Positions 59,437 through 64,000 of a stretch of DNA of 64,000 nt are shown piece by piece (position 1 is the stretch's first letter; each line of letters begins with the position of its first letter). The notes under the pieces were generated by a model. It searched no databases. It saw only the letters and a program-made list of their open reading frames with translations, and was not told where the DNA came from. Source of the stretch: Bolinopsis microptera (taxonomy: Eukaryota > Ctenophora > Tentaculata > Lobata > Bolinopsidae); NCBI RefSeq assembly GCF_026151205.1, contig NC_087072.1, positions 791,875 to 855,874 on the forward strand, written 5' to 3'. A program made the translations under genes and the position numbers.

Positions 59437-62400
59437 TAGGAAGTGAAAATAGAAATTATTTAACAATAATTTGCCCTGCAGGTAGTAGAACACACAATAG
59501 TTCACCGTCAAGTGAAAGTAGAAAGTGAAAGTAGAAAGTGAAAGTAGAAAGTGAAAGTAGAAAGTGAAAGTAGAAAGTGAAAATAGAAATTATTTAACAA
59601 TAATTTGCCCTACAGGTAGCAGAACACACAATAGTTCACCGTCAAGTGAAAGTAGAGAGTGAAAGTAGAAAGTGAAAGTAGAAAGTGAAAGTAGAAAGTG
59701 AAAGTAGAAAGTGAAAGTAGAAATTATTTAACAATTATTTGCACTGCAGGTAGTAGAACACACAATAGTTCACCGTCAAGGCAACAACTACGGAGCACCT
59801 CAAGGCAAGCGACTCTGTCTGTTTGTGGACGACATGAACGTCCTGAAGACACACGAAAGTGGAACTCAGATCACTAACGAGGTAAATGTTGTGACGTCAT
59901 ATCTTGGTGGGACGTCACAACTTGGTGTTATGACGTCATATCTTGGTGGGACGTCACAACTTGGTGTTATGACGTCATATCTTGGTCCAAAAAAACAATA
60001 TTAAAACATGATTTACAAAACAAATATTGTCAGAAACAATACTGAGAGAAATGCATTCCTGCGTGTCTGAGACACTAACCCGTTCAAGTTCTCGTAAATA
60101 TCTCAAATTAAAAAAGCATGTCTCAAAATCAATGTTGTGACGTCATATCTTAATGTCTCAAAATCAACACCCTGTTTTGTGTAGTATCTGCGTTCACTGC
60201 TGGATATGGGCGGGATATACGACAACGAAAAGGCAGGAAAATGGAAAATCATTAAGGATATGACTGTAATTGGAGCTATGCGGAATCCCTCTCAAGGTAC
60301 GTTCTGGGAAGGTGTAAATAACAAATCTTAGATTTCTTTTTTGATTAAATGTTCGGTCTCTATGTCTACAAAGATTGCAACACTAGCGTATTCTCAGCTG
60401 TATGGCTTGTTAAGTGAGATCCCGCTCTTGTTACGGCTGCTTTGCCGACATAGCGACATAACATCAACCAGTTTCCTATGACGTCATCAGAGAATGTTCC
60501 AGAACTTTCCGTTATCTTTCCTCTGTCCTCTTGAAACTATTGATGGTTTACATTTGCATTAAGAGGACTTTGATATTAGGATAGCAACTTAGCTGGTATT
60601 TAACAATCAATTAATAAAAAGCGAGACTATAACATTTGAATAATCCAGGAACAGAAAAGAGCGTAGCAGCGCGACTACTCAGACACTTCATGGTGTTCAA
60701 TGTTCCGACACCAACACCTCAAACTCTCTATCAGACTATTGATTCAATATTACAGGTACAATAGGTGCACTAAAAGATAAAAGTAATGATCGGTTTTTGA
60801 CATTTATAATTTTGATACTGACTAGACTGCTGTACGATACGCCAGGGTCCCTGCTCACTGCTGTACGTCCAGTATAATAATAACACGGTATAATATTCTA
60901 TATTTAGCCAGCTGCTTCACCTGATCCCACTCAGCCATTCACCTGATCCCACTCAGGCTCTGTTAGGACGAGAAGCAGGCTCCGGACTAGAACAGACTCT
61001 CCACAACTCAATAGTAAAGGCAAGCTGTGACCTGCTGTCCTCGCTACAAGTAGTCCTCCAGCAGAACACAGTGCCGGGGCGCTATCACTACTGCTTTAAC
61101 GTGACCACTATAGTCAATATAGCCAAGGTTTGTTAACAGTTCCGGGGCGCTATCACTACTGCTTTAACGTGACAACTATAGTCAATATAGCCAAGGTTTG
61201 TTAACAGTTCCGGGGCGCTATCACTACTGCTTTAACGTGACAACTATAGTCAATATAGCCAAGGTTTGTTAACAGTTCCGGGGCGCTATCACTACTGCTT
61301 TAACGTGACCACTATAGTCAATATAGCCAAGGTTTGTTAACAGTTCCGGGGCGTTATCACTACTGCTTTAACGTGACAACTATAGTCAATATAGTCAAGG
61401 TTTGTTAACAGTTCCGGGGCGTTATCACTACTGCGTTAACGTGACAACTATAGTCAATATAGCCAAGGTTTGTTAACAGTTCCGGGGCGCTATCACTACT
61501 GCTTTAACGTGAGTCGTGACAACTATAGTCAATATAGCCAAGGTTTGTTAACAGTTCCGGGGCGTTATCACTACTGCTTTAACGTGACAACTATAGTCAA
61601 TATAGCCAAGGTTTGTTAACAGTTCCGGGGCGCTATCACTACTGCTTTAACGTGACAACTATAGTCAATATAGCCAAGGTTTGTTAACAGTTCCGGGGCG
61701 CTATCACTACTGCTTTAACGTGACAACTATAGTCAATATAGCCAAGGTTTGTTGACCTCTGGTTATTAATGAAATTAATACCGGGTTTCTTTGTTAGGGA
61801 CCTGTTGATCAATCGACAAATAACCAATATTACGAATAATACTAAATTACCAAATAACCAATATTTGATTACGATAATGCAGATCACATAACGTCTATAG
61901 TCTATAACTATGAGTCTATACTCGATAGTCTATTAGAGTCGGACACAGAATAGAGAATTAAAGTTACTTAAAGGTGATAAAAGTTGCTCCCAACCCACCC
62001 ACCGACCGTCTTCTCTGTATAATAGCTTCATTATGGTTCCTCACAATAACAGTATATACAATAGGTGCAGTAATCCACTACTAGCATTAAGACTTGCTGA
62101 CTTAGATAGAGGTTACTTAAAGGTTATTTTGAGGTTATTTTGAGGTTATTTTGAGGTTATGTTAATGTTATTTTGAGGTTATTTTGATGTTATTTTGAGA
62201 TTATTTATAGCTTGCATAACGAACTTCAAACTAATCAGGGTATCCAGAGAACATCAGACTCAATGAGGAACAGTCCGACAATGATGCAGTTACTGTGGCT
62301 TCACGAGGCTGAGCGGGTCGTTAGTGACGCTATCTGTCGCCCTGACGACACTCAAGGTAACCCTGACGACAAGCTAAGTAACCGTAACGAAAAGTTAGGT

Positions 62401-63855
62401 TTGCTGTCACGGCCGAAAAGTGTAGGAAAATAACCTAATATTATCCATGATTGAGCCTATAATTAACAATCATAATATGTTGACTGATATTCGTGTCGGC
62501 TTTAAGTGCCCAAATCAAAGGAAACTTTATGTAGACCTAACACCTATAACAGACAGCTGCAGCCGTTAACTACTGCTGTTCAACAGCAAAACAGTTTAAA
62601 ATGCATATAATAACTGAGACTTATTTAGACGCAAAGCGTCTAGTTTAAACTATAGTAATCGATTACAAGCTGCGTTACGTGCCGTCTAGCTAGGTTTCAC
62701 TTTCATGACATAAACTAGAAGATTGAAAATTTACGCCGACTGCAATAAACTCGACACGATTGTCAGAAAAACTCGAAGTGGAGTAAGCTTTTATAAAATA
62801 TTGATGACATGACAACATTATTCTATGATAACATTATATTGGCAATGCAAAGATGACTGAATGGCATTCGTTTTATGAATATGTGAAATCTGCCATAATC
62901 GTAATGGATTTCGAGTGCACGTGTGCAGTATTGTTACGACACTACAACTCCACCCACTTGTGAACTTTACACATAAAATCACTTGTGCTGGCAGGCACGT
63001 AGCCAGGGGGCGGGGGGCTATTTGATATTTGAGTGTTAGGTCTTTGATTATTATATTAATTAGCAATTAGTAATTAGTAACAAAAATAAGGCTGAATCTA
63101 GAAATTAAACGTGTATGCACTGTGCAAAAGATTTAAGACTTCTCCTTGACGAAATTAAATGTATACAAATGTGCATAGTAAAAGCGTCGTAAATGCAGGT
63201 ACTCACTGTTACCATGGTAACACTGGAAACTCACACACAAATGTCGCAGCACTGGCCACTGTTTGTTGGTGTGGTTGACACGACAATCACACCCGTAATA
63301 TTTTAAAGTATAGGCTGCGTCGTAAATGCGCGAATCGACCAATGCACTTCATCAACCCTCCAAGGTCCAAACCCAGTTTTATAGAGAAATCTTTTCAGCT
63401 TTAACAAAGTTGCTGGCTGAAATCACGGTGAAGTACTTCAAAGAACTGAGCATGTACGAGCACGCCAAACCGTACTTTGTCACATTTGATGAGTACCAGG
63501 ACGTCTCCAGACAACTCCACAGACAAGGTAGGTTGCGTCATGTGACAAGGTAGGTTGCGTTTGAGAAAGCTTAACTTAAAAACTTGGCTTTAAACCTCTC
63601 GCTATAGCTGAATTAAAAAATTCGAATATCTCAACCTAGCGACTAAGGTTCCTCAGGGGTATCGAGCGGAAACCACTCGGCGGGAGTCCTGGTTCAAGTG
63701 AAGCCGGTGTCGAACCTACAAGACATCAGACAAGTGATGGTCCGGTATTGTCAGCAGATGACAGACGAGGCTCAGAAGCAACTCAACTCCCTCCTTCTTA
63801 GTGACGTCACTTTAGAGCACATCTTGAAAATACATCGTGTCATCACTATGACCAG
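27082..63855 (+). CDS. Axonemal dynein heavy chain, DNAH5/DNAH8 clade, with degenerate AAA1 (3' end outside window)
   Basis: About 52 exons encode roughly 3,100 residues, from the N-terminus to just before the AAA4 P-loop. Microtubule-binding stalk, AAA4-AAA6 and C-terminus lie beyond the window. Outer-arm dynein heavy chains drive ciliary beating by ATP-dependent microtubule sliding. Family evidence includes NVNIDAFL after LVTLTW in the tail, LPQEAKRFASIDKTW in the linker, FCQRSLTEYLDEKRKLFPRF, YDYYVDEAGEWDSW before AAA3 and QITNEYLRSLLDMGGIYDNE in AAA3. These fit DNAH5/DNAH8 better than the other axonemal classes I can recall. AAA1 lacks its catalytic motifs, while AAA2 and AAA3 keep P-loops. 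Over 50 exons remain open with consistent phases, which argues against a pseudogene. Two junctions (49730/49814 and 62356/63365) are uncertain. A GPCR gene lies antisense inside one intron. Confidence 0.88.
27295..27345. repeat. Perfect 51-bp palindrome in dynein intron 1
   Basis: Two 25-bp arms (starting GGATTTTTTAGTCATAC) flank a single C. It would form a very stable hairpin in RNA or a cruciform in DNA. No gene or known element is recognised around it. Confidence 0.92.
27630..27657. repeat. Poly-G run 20-50 nt after a dynein donor
   Basis: A GGGGGGCCGGTGGGG-type run with an uninterrupted G tract of about 17, starting close to the donor at 27,608. A similar run follows the donor at 48,137. 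Confidence 0.9.
27893..28878 (+). repeat. 54-bp array of the dynein exon 3 splice donor
   Basis: Eighteen tandem 54-bp units follow the true donor at 27,898. Each repeats AACAG, the donor GTAGGTCTTATC, and the intron-derived TAGATGTTATCTAGTTACC...CTACTAGT. There are 19 near-identical donors in 1 kb, and only the first follows the coding exon. The final unit is split by a LINE fragment and resumes at 29,121 as a diverged remainder (TCTTATCGAGATGTTATCTAG). Confidence 0.95.
28879..29120 (+). mobile_element. LINE 3' end (L2/CR1-like) inserted into the 54-bp array
   Basis: Reads LPYKLKTLTDIALFKKRLKT followed by HLFEKVFI and a stop, the typical C-terminus of LINE ORF2. A 3' UTR follows, ending TAAAGCGATTTATAAATTTC and then (ATT)n. 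Only the last 240 bp are present (5' truncation). The insertion lies inside the last array unit, with TCTT on both sides (28,875-28,878 and 29,121-29,124) as a possible short target duplication. Confidence 0.82.
30963..31003 (+). repeat. Diverged second copy of the dynein exon 7 end and donor
   Basis: TAGCAATATCAACGAGAGACG followed by GTGAGTT repeats the exon end at 30,875-30,903 (TAGCAACATCAACGAG...GTGAGTT) with a few changes, about 105 bp downstream. The intervening DNA holds two TAGTTACCATAGTTAC words. Confidence 0.85.
31870..32933. other. 1.06-kb dynein intron with a strong palindrome
   Basis: No exon is recognised. It contains two CACGTGACC sites (about 32,305-32,335), a TATTTAAG box (about 32,472) and a cluster of GAGACACTTCTC words around the palindrome at 32,633. 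The part from about 32,260 may be an inserted element, but I could not define ends. Confidence 0.5.
32633..32702. repeat. 70-bp near-perfect palindrome
   Basis: An 18-bp perfect outer stem (CAGAAGTGTGTCTGATAC and its inverse) continues into a further 17-bp stem with few mismatches, centred on GTGCGCAC. In RNA it is a roughly 35-bp hairpin with almost no loop. That is unlike a typical miRNA precursor and more like a cruciform or MITE core. Confidence 0.9.
33999..34615. repeat. 20-bp minisatellite filling a dynein intron
   Basis: About 30 copies of a 20-bp unit (GTGTAGTTACTAGGTTACTA), with variants such as GATACCAG and GTTGCTAG, between exons 12 and 13. At its left edge CAGGACTCAGGTTAG echoes the true exon 13 start (CAGGACTCGGGTC, exon at 34,624). 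The array may thus have grown from a duplicated exon edge. The same 20-bp unit appears again at about 35,045-35,125 and 35,178-35,250. Confidence 0.93.
35003..35296 (+). repeat. Three copies of the dynein exon 14 start with minisatellite between
   Basis: GGAGCAACGTATCAAAACG, followed by TACGTACAACGTTTAAACCAG, occurs at about 35,011, 35,145 and 35,257. Copies 2 and 3 carry the full TTTAATTTCAG acceptor. Only the third continues into coding sequence. The oldest copy is the most diverged (ATTTATGG instead of ATTTCAGG). The 20-bp GTAGTTGCTAGGTTAC units separate the copies. Confidence 0.93.
35807..35871 (+). repeat. Duplicated acceptor and start of dynein exon 15
   Basis: TCAGGTACAAACAGGTCTG and TCAGGTACAAGCAGGTCTG, both followed by TTTAACG, lie 37 bp apart. 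The second is the true exon start at 35,845. Confidence 0.9.
37174..42125 (+). CDS. Dynein heavy chain linker region (DHC N2), exons 19-29
   Basis: Exons: 37174-37359, 37555-37750, 37951-38228, 38476-38615, 38719-38820, 38949-39098, 39264-39567, 39685-39894, 40088-40475, 41754-41909, 42018-42125. This is the linker that swings across the AAA ring in the power stroke. Conserved blocks run in the expected order: SRHWLQVMQVTGSNF, IKYKSEISDIVSCASKELDL, EEWAEQSLHFSQFKNRGYL, ASMLTSKYIGPLKDEAASW, IEQWLTVQNHWVHLESVFS, LPQEAKRFASIDKTWTKLM, FPRFYYVSDTVLLAILSS and MKENVETWLENLLE. A DNAH5-unlike acidic insertion (SVERTGAERDPLQSSQDD) lies in exon 27 between DSVLLAPSED and the ITAIGAKSAEGEV strand. The linker is the best preserved part, which makes the loss of AAA1 catalysis notable. 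Confidence 0.87.
40476..41753. other. 1.28-kb dynein intron
   Basis: AT-rich. A 70-codon reverse-strand open frame at 41,290-41,502 (with RAVDALSDAIETSMDKRW) may be a relic of something coding, but I do not recognise it. ACCACGTGA and its inverse occur at about 40,847 and 40,879. Confidence 0.5.
42302..43985 (+). CDS. Dynein AAA1 module, nucleotide site degenerate, exons 30-34
   Basis: Exons: 42302-42444, 42548-42712, 42966-43252, 43392-43615, 43834-43985. Exon 30 ends DILDFEWVRNPR, the usual lead into AAA1, and exon 31 has YGCEYVGCDVNQIITPIRDR (usual YGYEYLG...VITPLTDR). The Walker A that should read GPAGTGKTET is VAESAVTKHE, without GKT. Walker B, normally CFDEFNR, is CFSEVSC. Sensor I, normally TMNPGYAGR, is TQTTEKYQL. 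The surrounding fold is kept: FHCSNGTTYSCISKILTGLAQEGSWG, LPPTLRGLFRLVSV. Exon 34 adds a Ser/Asn/Thr-rich end (SNRSHQFGRASSNTTGSN). In known motile dyneins AAA1 is the essential ATPase, so I infer little or no hydrolysis at this site. This rests on my own alignment by eye. Confidence 0.8.
42829..43002 (+). repeat. Duplicated acceptor and start of dynein exon 32 (the AAA1 Walker A exon)
   Basis: ACAACTTCTCAGGAGTATCT followed by CTGGTAGCCGAGTCTGCAGTAA occurs at 42,829 and again at 42,954, the second copy running into the exon (start 42,966). Between them are four TAGTTAGTAACCATGGTAAC words. Confidence 0.92.
43941..45165 (+). repeat. 62-bp array carrying both an acceptor-like and a donor site (dynein exon 34)
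   Basis: About 20 units of 62 bp. Each holds the last 41 bases of exon 34 (GGCTTCTAGCAATACC...GCTACCCCCG), then the donor GTATGTTTTTTG and TTATGGCAG, which acts as an acceptor in front of the next copy. The true donor is 43,986. Every unit downstream therefore looks like a 41-nt micro-exon with its own splice sites. Forty-one nucleotides is not a multiple of three. Some units vary: GTATTTTTTTTTTTG at about 44,978 and a shortened unit near 45,050-45,090. Confidence 0.95.
45166..45676. other. Dynein intron between the 62-bp array and the GPCR
   Basis: AT-rich. It holds the presumed GPCR 3' UTR on the reverse strand. No other feature was recognised. Confidence 0.45.
45677..47046 (-). CDS. Class A (rhodopsin-like) GPCR, orphan, nested in a dynein intron
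   Basis: Two exons, 47046-46587 and 46311-45677, joined in phase 1, give 364 residues with seven hydrophobic helices. The N-terminus is short with an NGT glycosylation site. TM2 has LALSDFLSLITGLP (family LAxxD). The end of TM3 reads SVQRLVVITFP, so the Arg of DRY is kept but the acidic and aromatic residues are not. TM7 has SVLNPIILL, an NPxxY variant without Tyr. The usual TM3-start Cys is absent. ECL2 has two Cys ten residues apart (CVWDP...LTC). TM6 lacks CWxP. The C-tail is Ser/Thr-rich. A plasma-membrane receptor with unknown ligand is inferred. It lies antisense within the 43,986-47,742 intron of the dynein gene. Confidence 0.83.
47047..47742. other. GPCR 5' flank within the dynein intron
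   Basis: Expected to hold the GPCR promoter and leader on the reverse strand. No defined motif could be assigned. Confidence 0.4.
47743..52977 (+). CDS. Dynein AAA2 module, exons 35-42
   Basis: Exons: 47743-47861, 48041-48136, 49133-49253, 49447-49730, 49814-49976, 50329-50414, 52495-52641, 52844-52977. The lead is DQQMFETILRDVFSG. The P-loop GPSAVGKSALLSTL is intact (usual GPSGAGKTT). NTNGEWVDGIFTAAWKKA and WLVMDSPL represent the DWTDGIFS and Walker B (LDGP) blocks. LTLPNGDRMFMEGNLQLVFE and VSPAIILPSGMLYMEPEVLGW follow, where the usual VSRxGMV arginine is missing. The end of exon 38 is uncertain. A CACAG/GTACCC donor gives the shorter, better-aligned protein but the wrong phase with exon 39, so the in-phase donor at 49,731 is used here. 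That choice adds about 12 residues. Confidence 0.78.
48137..49132. other. 1-kb dynein intron with poly-G tract
   Basis: A run of about 18 G at 48,205-48,222 lies about 70 nt after the donor. The remainder is AT-rich with no recognised element. Confidence 0.6.
50415..52084. other. 1.7-kb dynein intron upstream of the acceptor array
   Basis: AT-rich, with short TAGTATATCGAT-type repeats at about 50,825-50,885. No gene recognised. A first diverged CACGTGATAACT/CCAG segment (about 52,058-52,084) leads directly into the 41-bp array. Confidence 0.5.
52085..52506 (+). repeat. 41-bp array of the dynein exon 41 acceptor
   Basis: Ten perfect or near-perfect 41-bp units, each GTGTTGAGACTG (the true first bases of exon 41), then TAACATGTGATATCACGTGAC, then ATTACCAG. 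The real exon starts at 52,495 after the tenth unit, giving 11 acceptors in a row. Every unit also carries a CACGTG core and a branch-like TAAC. Confidence 0.95.
52932..55236 (+). repeat. 46-bp array of the dynein exon 42 end and donor (about 50 donors)
   Basis: About 50 units of 46 bp: AGCAGCAGCCTTTCTCTG, ATATCGTCAAATCTC, then T/A variants of TTACTTCCTG, then the donor GTAAGC. The first unit is the genuine exon end (donor 52,978) and the last donor is at 55,231, where GTAAGTTCTAC leads into unique intron. Reading on past the first donor gives TGG TAA, an immediate stop, so only the first donor preserves the protein. Confidence 0.96.
55237..56700. other. 1.46-kb dynein intron
   Basis: Contains a small AACAAATAGCGACTCAGCATT duplication (about 55,518-55,562) and a TTGACCACAAGTTA-type pair (about 56,063 and 56,440) that share TGGTTTGTATTTT and CACAC, perhaps fragments of a dispersed repeat. 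No exon was found. Confidence 0.5.
56701..62356 (+). CDS. Dynein AAA3 module, exons 43-50
   Basis: Exons: 56701-56778, 57907-58059, 58869-58953, 59750-59881, 60185-60296, 60649-60755, 60912-61127, 62239-62356. It begins LPEYTDNTVYDYYVDEAGEW, which fits the pre-AAA3 strand of DNAH5. The P-loop ILLTGPPATGKTNIVNRF is intact. YGAPQGKRLCLFVDDMNV gives a Walker B with both Asp, though the usual NMP is NVL. KIIKDMTVIGAMRNPSQG replaces the Gly-rich sensor loop, followed by RLLRHFMVFNVPTPTPQTL. Exon 49 ends GRYHYCFNVTTIVNIAK (usual HYxFNLRDLSRV), and exon 50 holds MQLLWLHEAERVVSD (usual LWRHECxRVIAD). An inner 22-bp duplication (TTCACCTGATCCCACTCAG twice, about 60,917-60,954) lies at the start of exon 49, read in frame here. 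Confidence 0.82.
56779..57906. other. 1.13-kb dynein intron with 52-bp repeat
   Basis: A repeat of AATGACCGGCTATGTCA and CTGAGCTGTCAGTGAC words occurs two to three times at about 57,414-57,520. CTCCTTAATAAGGA repeats lie right after the donor (56,786-56,845). No gene was seen. Confidence 0.55.
58025..58252 (+). repeat. Duplicated dynein AAA3 P-loop exon end and donor
   Basis: The exon end CTCCTGCTACCGGCAAAAC followed by ATCGTCAACAG and the donor GTAACTAACC occurs at 58,026 (true) and again near 58,160. Around it are six to seven short 23-bp units (AACAGGTAACTAACCTCCTT). Each 23-bp unit repeats the AACAG/GTAACT donor. This array mixes a long and a short unit built on the same splice donor. 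Confidence 0.9.
58253..58868. other. Dynein intron, remainder
   Basis: AT-rich, without recognised genes. A 78-codon reverse-strand frame at 58,199-58,435 has no family resemblance. Confidence 0.5.
59005..59790 (+). repeat. Compound array: exon 46 acceptor copies separated by AAAGTGAAAGTAG minisatellite
   Basis: The acceptor and exon start (TTTGCNCTGCAG then GTAGTAGAACACACAATAG...CACCGTCAAG) occurs five times, with exon-start copies at about 59,192, 59,288, 59,482, 59,616 and the true one at 59,750. Between them run 13-bp units AAAGTGAAAGTAG in blocks of different length. Only the last copy continues into GGCAACAACTACGG coding sequence. Confidence 0.93.
59889..59987. repeat. CRE-like TGACGTCA repeats after dynein exon 46
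   Basis: A 41-bp unit containing TTATGACGTCATATCTTGGTG and GGACGTCACAACTTGGTG, present about 2.4 times, gives five ACGTCA palindromes within 100 bp. One more TGACGTCATATCTT lies at about 60,137. It could be a CREB/ATF-bound intronic element or simply another minisatellite. Confidence 0.85.
61069..61754 (+). repeat. 68-bp array of the dynein exon 49 end and donor
   Basis: Ten copies in all (the true exon end plus nine) of CCGGGGCGCTATCACTACTG, CTTTAACGTGACAAC, TATAGTCAATATAGCCAAG, then the donor GTTTGTTAACAGTT. The true donor is 61,128. One unit has a 7-bp insertion (GAGTCGT, about 61,512). The coding copy has GACCACT. Most repeats have GACAACT, while one near 61,310 still has GACCACT. Confidence 0.95.
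61755..62238. other. Dynein intron with 11-bp repeat
   Basis: AT-rich, with about eight copies of GAGGTTATTTT at 62,110-62,205 shortly before exon 50. No exon was seen. Confidence 0.6.
62357..63364. other. 1-kb dynein intron
   Basis: No recognised exon, although a phase mismatch across this intron leaves room for a small one. It contains a GTTACCATGGTAAC palindrome at about 63,209, the same word found in MED12 and other dynein introns. Confidence 0.5.
63365..63855 (+). CDS. Dynein segment leading into AAA4, exons 51-52
   Basis: Exons 63365-63527 and 63656-63855. The first reads VQTQFYREIFSALTKLLAEI and AKPYFVTFDEYQDVSRQLHR. The second reads VSNLQDIRQVMVRYCQQM and SDVTLEHILKIHRVITMTR, matching the block immediately before the AAA4 P-loop of axonemal heavy chains. 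The next exon lies outside the window. The junction between 62,356 and 63,365 is out of phase with the obvious sites, so either a small exon between them is missed or another donor is used. Confidence 0.78.
63519..63562 (+). repeat. Two-copy duplication of the dynein exon 51 end and donor
   Basis: GACAAGGTAGGTTGCGT occurs at 63,522 (true exon end and donor) and again at 63,543, 21 bp later, in perfect copy. It is the smallest example of a donor duplication in the window. Confidence 0.88.
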
Positions 63856-64000
63856 GTTAGTTAAGAAGGGGAGGAGTTCTTGCAAGGAAGGCATTTTAAA
63901 GAATTATTATAACTTTAGATGTTAAGTTTTCTCATAAATCAAAGCTATATTTAAGCACCCGTTCAAATTTGAAGTGTTTTCGCTGGTAGTGGTACATCTC
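63856..64000. other. Dynein intron at the right edge
   Basis: Intron sequence after exon 52. The AAA4 P-loop exon should follow beyond the window. Confidence 0.5.

Noticed and set aside
337-61754. Arrays as pure assembly or sequencing artefacts
   Set aside because: Units carry ordered private variants, a higher-order duplication and a LINE insertion, which artefacts would not produce. Exact copy numbers may still be wrong.
27082-63855. Dynein locus as a pseudogene
   Set aside because: About 52 exons are open, nearly all junction phases agree, and family motifs outside AAA1 are kept. Loss is concentrated in the AAA1 catalytic motifs.

Overview
The window is nuclear DNA of an animal with motile cilia, outside the vertebrates as far as I can judge. 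It has intron-rich genes with GT-AG splice sites, a Mediator MED12 gene, a cationic amino acid transporter, LRRC34-like genes, an axonemal outer-arm dynein heavy chain, a class A GPCR, LINE fragments and foldback/MITE elements. I cannot place it more finely. All gene models are exon chains assembled by eye from splice sites, reading phase and family resemblance.

Layout. (1) 1-9,510: the 3' part of MED12 (+), entered through an 82-bp tandem array (337-3,697). (2) 10,908-15,002: a five-exon SLC7 CAT-type transporter (+) whose intron 1 is almost entirely a G-rich array. (3) 15,250-23,600: gene-poor transposon territory. It holds a 5'-truncated LINE RNase H end, a 2.7-kb foldback element with 1,094-bp arms and TTA target duplications, related MITE units, one of them split by a second element, and a GC-rich hairpin repeat family. 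(4) 23,604-26,550: two tandem, intronless LRRC34-like paralogues (+). (5) 27,082 to beyond the right edge: about 52 exons of one DNAH5/DNAH8-clade dynein heavy chain (+), from the N-terminus to just before the AAA4 P-loop. A two-exon GPCR (-) lies inside one of its introns (45,677-47,046).

The most striking property is shared by three unrelated genes. Many tandem arrays are anchored exactly on an exon/intron junction, and their unit contains the end of the exon plus the real splice site. Arrays copy 3' acceptors (MED12, about 42; dynein 52.1-52.5 kb, 11), 5' donors (CAT, about 31; dynein 27.9-28.9 kb, 19; 53-55.2 kb, about 50; 61.1-61.7 kb, 10), or both (dynein 43.9-45.2 kb, about 20). Two- to five-copy versions of the same event occur at many other junctions and look like early stages. 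Roughly 200 near-identical decoy splice sites lie next to true ones.

The second point of interest is that the dynein is well conserved as a DNAH5/8-type tail and linker, but its AAA1 site has lost the Walker A, Walker B and sensor I residues. AAA2 and AAA3 keep their P-loops. It looks like a dynein heavy chain without the main ATPase.
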